A DNA stretch of 9,578 nucleotides from JAFGOG01 sp034429215 (GTDB lineage: Bacteria > Chloroflexota > Anaerolineae > JAAYZQ01). This document shows positions 5,318 through 9,578 of this stretch, in pieces; positions within the stretch are counted from its first letter, which is position 1; every line of letters starts with the position of its first letter. The position numbers and the translations under genes are program-made. Location of the stretch: NCBI GenBank assembly GCA_034429215.1, contig DAOUGI010000007.1:1-9578 (forward strand), in the 5' to 3' direction. A model generated the notes under the pieces. It did not search any database. It saw only the letters and a list, made by a program, of their open reading frames with translations, and had not been told where the DNA came from.

Positions 5318-6724
5318 CTAGAACATCTTCTGGGCCAGCTCCAAAAAGAGCTGCGGATAAAAGCCGACTATGGTAGCCAAAATGGCCAAGATCAGCACCA
5401 GAGTCGATGCAATCCGTGGCTGGTTGGGCACGTCGGGCCGGGGCTCGCCCAACATGGCGGCGAGACCACGCAGGACTCCGACGACAATGCCGGCCGCGGC
5501 GGCTACCAGGATCAGCCCTGCCGTCCAGGCGGGTATGCTCTCGGTCCAGGCCCATTCGCCGCTGATGATGGCGCGCGACACGGCCCAGTGGGTCGGAAAG
5601 CCGGCGGTGAAGGGGAATCCGGCCAGAGCCAATCCCCCCAACACCAGTCCGGCCGTGGCGATCGGCAGCCGGCGGGCCACGCCGTGCAGCTTGGCAAAAT
5701 CGTCACCGTTTGTCCTCTGGCGGAGGATGGCCAACGCCGCCGCCATGAGGGTGATCGCGGCAGCGCGATTTAGCATGTCCAGCAGAGCCAGGGTCAAGCT
5801 GCGGCTGCTGCCTGTTCCCCAGGCCAACAGGAAGTAGCCCATACCGCTCAGGGCAGCATACCCCAACAACCGGCCCCAATCGCGCTGCACAGCCGCCATC
5901 AGGCCACCGGCGGCAACCGTCAGCAGCCCTACCAACTGAGCCACGGCCGGCACGGCCGGCACGCTGATGATGGCCGGATCGCTGCTCACAAAGGCCAGCA
6001 TCAGGTAAATGGCCATGCCCTGGCTTATGGTCAAAACAAAGGCGCTCACCAGCGGCGGCGCGTCGGCAGTGAGGGCCGGCAACCACATGCTGAACGGGAT
6101 GGCGGCCAATAACAGGCAAAAGCCGAGCGCTGCCGGCACCAGCGCGGTGCGGGCCAGCGCGGCCCTGGCCGGTTCGAGCGACGATTGGTCCACCATCCAA
6201 ACGGCGCCCACGATCAAGGGCACCGCCAGCAGTACCACCACCAGATAGCGTTGGGCGCCCCGAACAGCATCGGACCGATCTCGGCGGATGATAAACACGA
6301 CCAGTGCGGCGCTCATGGCCAGCACTATCGCCATCAAAGTCAGGGAGTGCAGCAGGGCAATGAGCGCATACAGGCTGAGGACCACCAGGCTGATCGGAAA
6401 GAAGGAGATCCCCTGTGACACGCGCCCGGCGACCAAGAAGAGGATAGTAACCAGCACAAAGCTGAAAGCAAGCCAGGCCTGGCCTGCCGGTTCGAGCACC
6501 AGGTTCCGGCCCAAGATGGCCACGGGCCGGCCAAAGGCCACCTCCTGACCGAGCACAAAGGCCGCGCGGTCGAGCGGCAGGCGCAGGCAGAGGATAGCCA
6601 GCGCGCCGGTCACAGCCGCCGAAAGGATAGCGGCCAGCAGAGCCCAGCGCCGCACCAGGAAGGCCAGGACAGCGGCCAGCAAGGGCAAAACCAGGACGAT
6701 GAACGGACCGGGGATCGGCGTCAC
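5318..6724 (-). CDS. NuoN/HyfF/MrpD-like antiporter-type membrane subunit lacking the key lysines
   Basis: A 468-aa, highly hydrophobic protein with about 13-14 predicted membrane helices, matching the proton-antiporter-M domain of complex I, Mrp antiporters and group 4 hydrogenases. Anchors are AAIPFSMWLPALTADAPPLVSAF at about 207-229 (the PFHxWxPD...P.PVSA signature), RDWGRLLGYAALSGMGY at 281-297 and LALAGFPFTAGF at 365-376. Against E. coli NuoN, the TM7 Lys position reads L205, the TM8 Lys (SK) reads Q235, the TM12 Lys reads H379, and no Glu is visible in the TM5 stretch (about 128-146). It therefore keeps the fold but not the usual proton path. It starts at GTG 6724, whose GTGA overlaps the upstream stop, so it is translationally coupled. 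It is the last gene of a three-gene membrane operon. Confidence 0.85.
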   Translation of the reverse strand: MTPIPGPFIVLVLPLLAAVLAFLVRRWALLAAILSAAVTGALAILCLRLPLDRAAFVLGQEVAFGRPVAILGRNLVLEPAGQAWLAFSFVLVTILFLVAGRVSQGISFFPISLVVLSLYALIALLHSLTLMAIVLAMSAALVVFIIRRDRSDAVRGAQRYLVVVLLAVPLIVGAVWMVDQSSLEPARAALARTALVPAALGFCLLLAAIPFSMWLPALTADAPPLVSAFVLTISQGMAIYLMLAFVSSDPAIISVPAVPAVAQLVGLLTVAAGGLMAAVQRDWGRLLGYAALSGMGYFLLAWGTGSSRSLTLALLDMLNRAAAITLMAAALAILRQRTNGDDFAKLHGVARRLPIATAGLVLGGLALAGFPFTAGFPTHWAVSRAIISGEWAWTESIPAWTAGLILVAAAAGIVVGVLRGLAAMLGEPRPDVPNQPRIASTLVLILAILATIVGFYPQLFLELAQKMF

Positions 6725-7404
6725 GCGCCTGACTCTTCTTTGCTGCCGGGACCAGTCTGGCCCGGCTCTGGAGCTGATGGCAGGATCAGGTAAGAAAAGC
6801 CCAGGGCCGCCAGCAGGGTCAGGGCGCCGAAGAAACCGGCGACGGCCAGGTTTTCATCGAGGCCTGCGTACGCCAAGTCAAAGCCGGCCAGCATGGTCAG
6901 GGCAGCCGGCGCTACCCGCAGTGGATCGCCGCTGATGATCAGGCCGAGCAACCCCATTCCTCCCATCCAACAGGCAGCAAGAGCAAGGTCGGTTGGCACC
7001 AGAGTGGGCTGATAGCCCTGGAACAGGCGAAGCACGCCCAGGGCCATCAGCAGAATGGCCAGAAAACGCAGCGGCATGCCCAACGGCCCGGCTGCCCAAT
7101 CGACGTTCAACCGCAGGAAACGGTGCGGGCCCTCGGCAGCCTCGGCCGCCGGCACCTGCGGGATGAGACGGGCAGAGAGGTAGAGGATGACCACAGCCAG
7201 CATCCCAGACAGGATCTTGACGATGACAACCTCCTGTGGGATAGAAGGCGACAGCGCCATGCCGACCAGGATATACTGGACGAGCAGCGCCGCCAGCGAC
7301 AGCCGCCAATCTGAAGCGAGAAATATGGTGGCCGCTGCCAGGATCAGGCCGATCAGCGCCGGCAGTCCAGCCATAAAGCTCAGGATGTCGGAAATCGTTT
7401 CCAT
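6721..7404 (-). CDS. HyfE/NuoK-like multi-pass membrane protein
   Basis: A 227-aa protein with roughly 6-7 predicted membrane helices and a Pro/Gly/Glu-rich soluble tail (about 209-227). By eye it follows E. coli HyfE: WRLSLAALLVQ at 33-43 matches the YRLS...Q stretch, K63 falls on a HyfE Lys, and YLSARLIPQ at 75-83 matches YAARNIPQ. GLLGLIISGDPLR at 151-163 and the helices after it match the NuoK-like second half. The ENG motif that carries the membrane Glu in HyfE/NuoK reads L172-A-G here, with D176 close by. It lies between a HyfB-like and a HyfF-like gene, the relative order of hyfB, hyfE and hyfF. ATG 7404 is 3 nt after the previous stop, and its own stop overlaps the next start. The assignment rests on a manual alignment and is moderately sure; that it is a real membrane protein is nearly certain. 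Confidence 0.8.
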   Translation of the reverse strand: METISDILSFMAGLPALIGLILAAATIFLASDWRLSLAALLVQYILVGMALSPSIPQEVVIVKILSGMLAVVILYLSARLIPQVPAAEAAEGPHRFLRLNVDWAAGPLGMPLRFLAILLMALGVLRLFQGYQPTLVPTDLALAACWMGGMGLLGLIISGDPLRVAPAALTMLAGFDLAYAGLDENLAVAGFFGALTLLAALGFSYLILPSAPEPGQTGPGSKEESGA

Positions 7405-7407
7405 TGC

Positions 7408-9162
7408 CTATCTCGCCACCGACAACAGGACACCTACGGCCAGCACAATGAGCGCCCAACCCCACCACCCACCACCCTCGCCGACCTGCCCCAGCCAGTA
7501 AACGGCGCCGGTCAGTTGGGCGCCGGCCCAGGCCACAGCACGGTACAGCCGGTCCACAGGGCAACTGCGGGCAATGTGACGCAGCCGGTCAGGATAGGCA
7601 GGACGCCGGGCGCCGACATAGGCCAGCCATGTCCCAGTCAACCAGGGTAGGATGTAGAGCAGCCCTATGCCCCACGCCGAGACGCCAGGCGACCGGACAG
7701 AACTCAAACCCACGGTCTCGGACAGACGGCCGGGCGCCACGCCCCAGACGACCAGGGCGAAGACAAGGGCGAGCATGGCTGTTAATTTGCCAACAGAAAC
7801 CCGGCCGTCTTTATTTTCGAGCAGTGTACGAAAGGCGGTCCACAGCCCGGCAATCAACAAGCTGTCGGACAGCAGGACGATGAGCAGCAGAGCAACTTGC
7901 CCCCGGCCCAGGATGCCGCCGTAGAAATGCCAGCGGCCGACGGCCCCGACCGTAAGGGGCAGGCCGGCCAGCGAAGCCAGGGCGACGGCCGGCAGCAGCA
8001 CGGTCAAGAGCCGGCCCAGCCGCGTTAGCCACGGGCGATTGAACCAGAGATGCGAGGTGATATAAGAGCGCGCTTTTGCCCACCACGGCTCGACCTGCCG
8101 GGCCAGCCAAGCGAGGCCTGTCCACCGGGGAGCCGGCGCTTGCCCGCCTGCACCCTCGGCGATGCTCCCGCCTGACGCCGAGATGGTGAGCGCGCCCAAC
8201 GCCAAGGTCAGGCCGACCAACGGCCAGGGGATAGCCATCTGGGACGCGCCTGCCTGACCACCACTCCATAGTGCAACAAAGGTCAGCCCATACCCGGCCT
8301 GGTGGATGGCAATACCCGGCCAGACGCCGTACAGCCAGGCCAGCATGCCGCCGATCAACAGCATCGCCCCACCCATGATCAGCGGCCACAACTGGCCGTC
8401 CAGTATTGGGTCGATGGCCTGGACACGAGCCAGCAAGTATAATCCCGTGCCGGAGGGCAGGAGAAAAGAAACGATGCTCTGCGGCCTGTTTATCGCCCCG
8501 AGGGGAAAGGATAACAACCACAGGACGCCAGCCGCTTCCAGAAACGCCAAGGCGGATGCGGAAAAGATCCGGCCCTGCAGCGAAGCATGGCCGATCTGGG
8601 CGTCCATCTGCAAGGCGCTGAGAGCGATCAGAAAGGTGGCGGCCAGCCCCGGCACGACGGCGCCCAAGGGCGACCGACTGCGCTCCTCGCCGTTTAGCGT
8701 GCCCGCAGCAGCCAGGGCAGTGACGGCCAGGGCCAACAGCCCGCTGCCGAAGGCCAACGTCAGCAGGTTGGCGGCCAGGACGGTGGTCAAGGAGCCGGCC
8801 AGAGCGACCAGGATCAGGCCGTGCCAGTGGGTTCTCTTGCCATCGGTGCGGTCTTGGCTGATACCCAATACCGCGGCTGCCGTAACGCCTGCCAGGACGA
8901 TCCCGGCAAGGGTCGACAGCCCGTGGGGGTAGAAGGCAAGGCCCATGCGGAAAAAGTCCAGGGATCCCCAAGTAAGATCCACAGTTACCGGCTGGGCATC
9001 ACCGCCGGGGGGCCACAGCATTGCCAGGGAAGCTGCCGCAGCAGCAGCAGCGAACACTCGTCGCAGCCAGTTGGGCAGCCAGCGGTGCAACCCAAGGACG
9101 ACAGCCGCCCCCAGCAAGGGCCACAGCAGAGCTTGAACTGGAATCGGTATCGAATCGAGCAT
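7408..9162 (-). CDS. NuoL/NuoM/HyfB-like antiporter-type membrane subunit, strongly diverged
   Basis: A 584-aa protein with some 14 or more predicted membrane helices. The best family landmarks are LAANLLTLAFGSGLLAL at 129-145 (LAxDLLTLYxxWEL in typical subunits), SFPLGAINRPQSIVSFLLP at 218-236 followed by GTGLYLLARV at 238-247 (the PxH...P.PVSALLH..vKAGvYLLaR region), and LAGLPLTVGAVGRWHFY at 398-414 (the TM12 G-F-x-G-K segment). The TM5 Glu reads Gly, no Lys is seen in the TM7 region before P220, the TM8 Lys reads S/G, while the TM12 Lys is conservatively R410. A basic, Trp-rich loop (about 345-384) and a soluble stretch (518-545) precede the last helix. A TAG four codons upstream makes ATG 9162 the first possible start; the ribosome-binding site is weak (GGGTGG, long spacer). 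It is the first gene of the trio. Confidence 0.8.
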   Translation of the reverse strand: MLDSIPIPVQALLWPLLGAAVVLGLHRWLPNWLRRVFAAAAAAASLAMLWPPGGDAQPVTVDLTWGSLDFFRMGLAFYPHGLSTLAGIVLAGVTAAAVLGISQDRTDGKRTHWHGLILVALAGSLTTVLAANLLTLAFGSGLLALAVTALAAAGTLNGEERSRSPLGAVVPGLAATFLIALSALQMDAQIGHASLQGRIFSASALAFLEAAGVLWLLSFPLGAINRPQSIVSFLLPSGTGLYLLARVQAIDPILDGQLWPLIMGGAMLLIGGMLAWLYGVWPGIAIHQAGYGLTFVALWSGGQAGASQMAIPWPLVGLTLALGALTISASGGSIAEGAGGQAPAPRWTGLAWLARQVEPWWAKARSYITSHLWFNRPWLTRLGRLLTVLLPAVALASLAGLPLTVGAVGRWHFYGGILGRGQVALLLIVLLSDSLLIAGLWTAFRTLLENKDGRVSVGKLTAMLALVFALVVWGVAPGRLSETVGLSSVRSPGVSAWGIGLLYILPWLTGTWLAYVGARRPAYPDRLRHIARSCPVDRLYRAVAWAGAQLTGAVYWLGQVGEGGGWWGWALIVLAVGVLLSVAR

Positions 9163-9202
9163 GACTATTATCTACGCCACCCAATGCGGAGGCGTTCGGG
9201 CC

Positions 9203-9230
9203 ATTCTATCACAGATAGGGGTGAACGCAA
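9203..9230 (-). promoter_or_regulatory. Proximal sigma70-like promoter of the membrane-gene operon
   Basis: On the minus strand TTGCGT (9225-9230) and TAGAAT (9203-9208) are 16 nt apart. The -10 is preceded by TGA, giving an extended -10 (TGnTAGAAT). Transcription would start near 9196, about 34 nt before ATG 9162. A CTATC-ACA-GATAG inverted repeat (9206-9218) overlaps the -10 and could be an operator. Consensus match only. Confidence 0.55.
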
Positions 9231-9271
9231 CTCACAACCGCCTCTTGTCCTGACGGCCCGCCTGGTGTTGG

Positions 9272-9300
9272 ATTCTAGCCCAAGACGGCGGAAAGCGCAA
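9272..9300 (-). promoter_or_regulatory. Distal sigma70-like promoter of the membrane-gene operon
   Basis: On the minus strand TTGCGC (9295-9300) and TAGAAT (9272-9277) have an ideal 17-nt spacer, about 70 nt upstream of the proximal promoter. The two share the same -10 and almost the same -35, so they may be tandem promoters. Consensus match only. Confidence 0.5.
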
Positions 9301-9345
9301 GCGCAGGCGTGTTGAGTACAAATCAGTGGGCCGAGTGGCGCTGTT

Positions 9346-9578
9346 CTACCGGCCATCGGACACAGCCAGGACGTTCTGCCTTTGGCCCTGAAACTCGCGC
9401 TCGTAGCTCAGCAGGGTCTTGCTGGTGATCCGGTAGTTCGTCTGCGCCCAGCGGTCCTTGTTCACGATCTGTCCCTTGCTGCGGGCGTCGCGATAGTGCT
9501 CCACGATCTGCTGGCGCTTGTGATGGGGGTAGGAAAAGTGATCGGTTTCTGGCCGTATGGCAGACCTCTGTTCGACCG
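9346..9578 (-). CDS. C-terminal fragment of a protein with a predicted helix-turn-helix
   Basis: Reading leftwards from the right edge, a frame stays open for 76 codons to a TAG at 9348-9346. It has no Met, so the start lies beyond the window (an internal GTG would leave only a short peptide). The other two minus-strand frames read as low-complexity Pro/Arg/Gln or hit a stop. The visible part is basic and helical: HHKRQQIVEHYRDARSKGQ at 18-36, then NKDRWAQTNY, a short turn RIT, and SKTLLSYEREF at about 39-62, a helix-turn-helix-like arrangement. This suggests a DNA-binding domain such as a regulator, phage or transposon protein, but I do not recognise the family. It is encoded upstream of and in the same direction as the membrane operon, separated by 183 nt holding the two promoters. 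Confidence 0.6.
   Translation of the reverse strand, partial: VEQRSAIRPETDHFSYPHHKRQQIVEHYRDARSKGQIVNKDRWAQTNYRITSKTLLSYEREFQGQRQNVLAVSDGR

Noticed and set aside
7811..8971. Alternative minus-strand frame (386 codons) inside the 584-aa membrane gene
   Set aside because: It is Arg/Gly/Pro-rich without membrane helices, whereas the chosen frame shows regular hydrophobic helices and family landmarks.
5318..9162. Membrane trio as a normal complex I or a DabB-type bicarbonate transporter operon
   Set aside because: No other nuo genes and no DabA-like partner are in the window, and the key lysines and glutamates of working antiporter subunits are mostly absent.

Overview
This GC-rich window (about 60% or slightly more by eye) carries two gene blocks that converge on each other, plus gene fragments at both edges. 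The gene content and a dispersed-repeat motif in the 5.1-5.2 kb gap (a half-site containing TTCGCTCAGAATGACA) suggest an environmental bacterium, perhaps Chloroflexota (Anaerolineae-like). That placement is inference from style and was not tested by any search.

Plus strand, 1-3792: the C-terminal end of an unrecognised protein (1-114) is followed by a tight run of five soluble-enzyme genes in one direction: a GNAT acetyltransferase, a zinc-ribbon Nudix hydrolase, a class I SAM methyltransferase, an aldo/keto reductase fused to a two-cluster ferredoxin domain, and deoxyribose-phosphate aldolase (deoC). Gaps are short (about 35, 2, 6 and 12 nt with the starts chosen here), so they are probably one transcription unit. 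Nudix, deoC and the reductase hint at nucleotide or aldehyde clean-up, but no single pathway is proven.

Minus strand, 9162-3797: three overlapping or abutting membrane-protein genes are read leftwards (584, 227 and 468 aa), followed after a 234-nt gap by a class II HMG-CoA reductase (mvaA). The mvaA and deoC stop codons are only 4 nt apart. The trio looks like the HyfB-HyfE-HyfF membrane part of group 4 hydrogenases and complex I (NuoL/M-, NuoK- and NuoN-like). No hydrogenase, Fe-S or NADH-binding subunit is in view, and most of the charged residues that carry protons in that superfamily are replaced by neutral ones in all three proteins. This orphan, apparently de-charged antiporter-like module is the most interesting thing in the window.

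Two tandem sigma70-like promoters (each with a TAGAAT -10) lie upstream of the trio. The right edge holds the C-terminal end of a minus-strand protein with a predicted helix-turn-helix. No rRNA, tRNA, CRISPR array or intact insertion sequence was seen.
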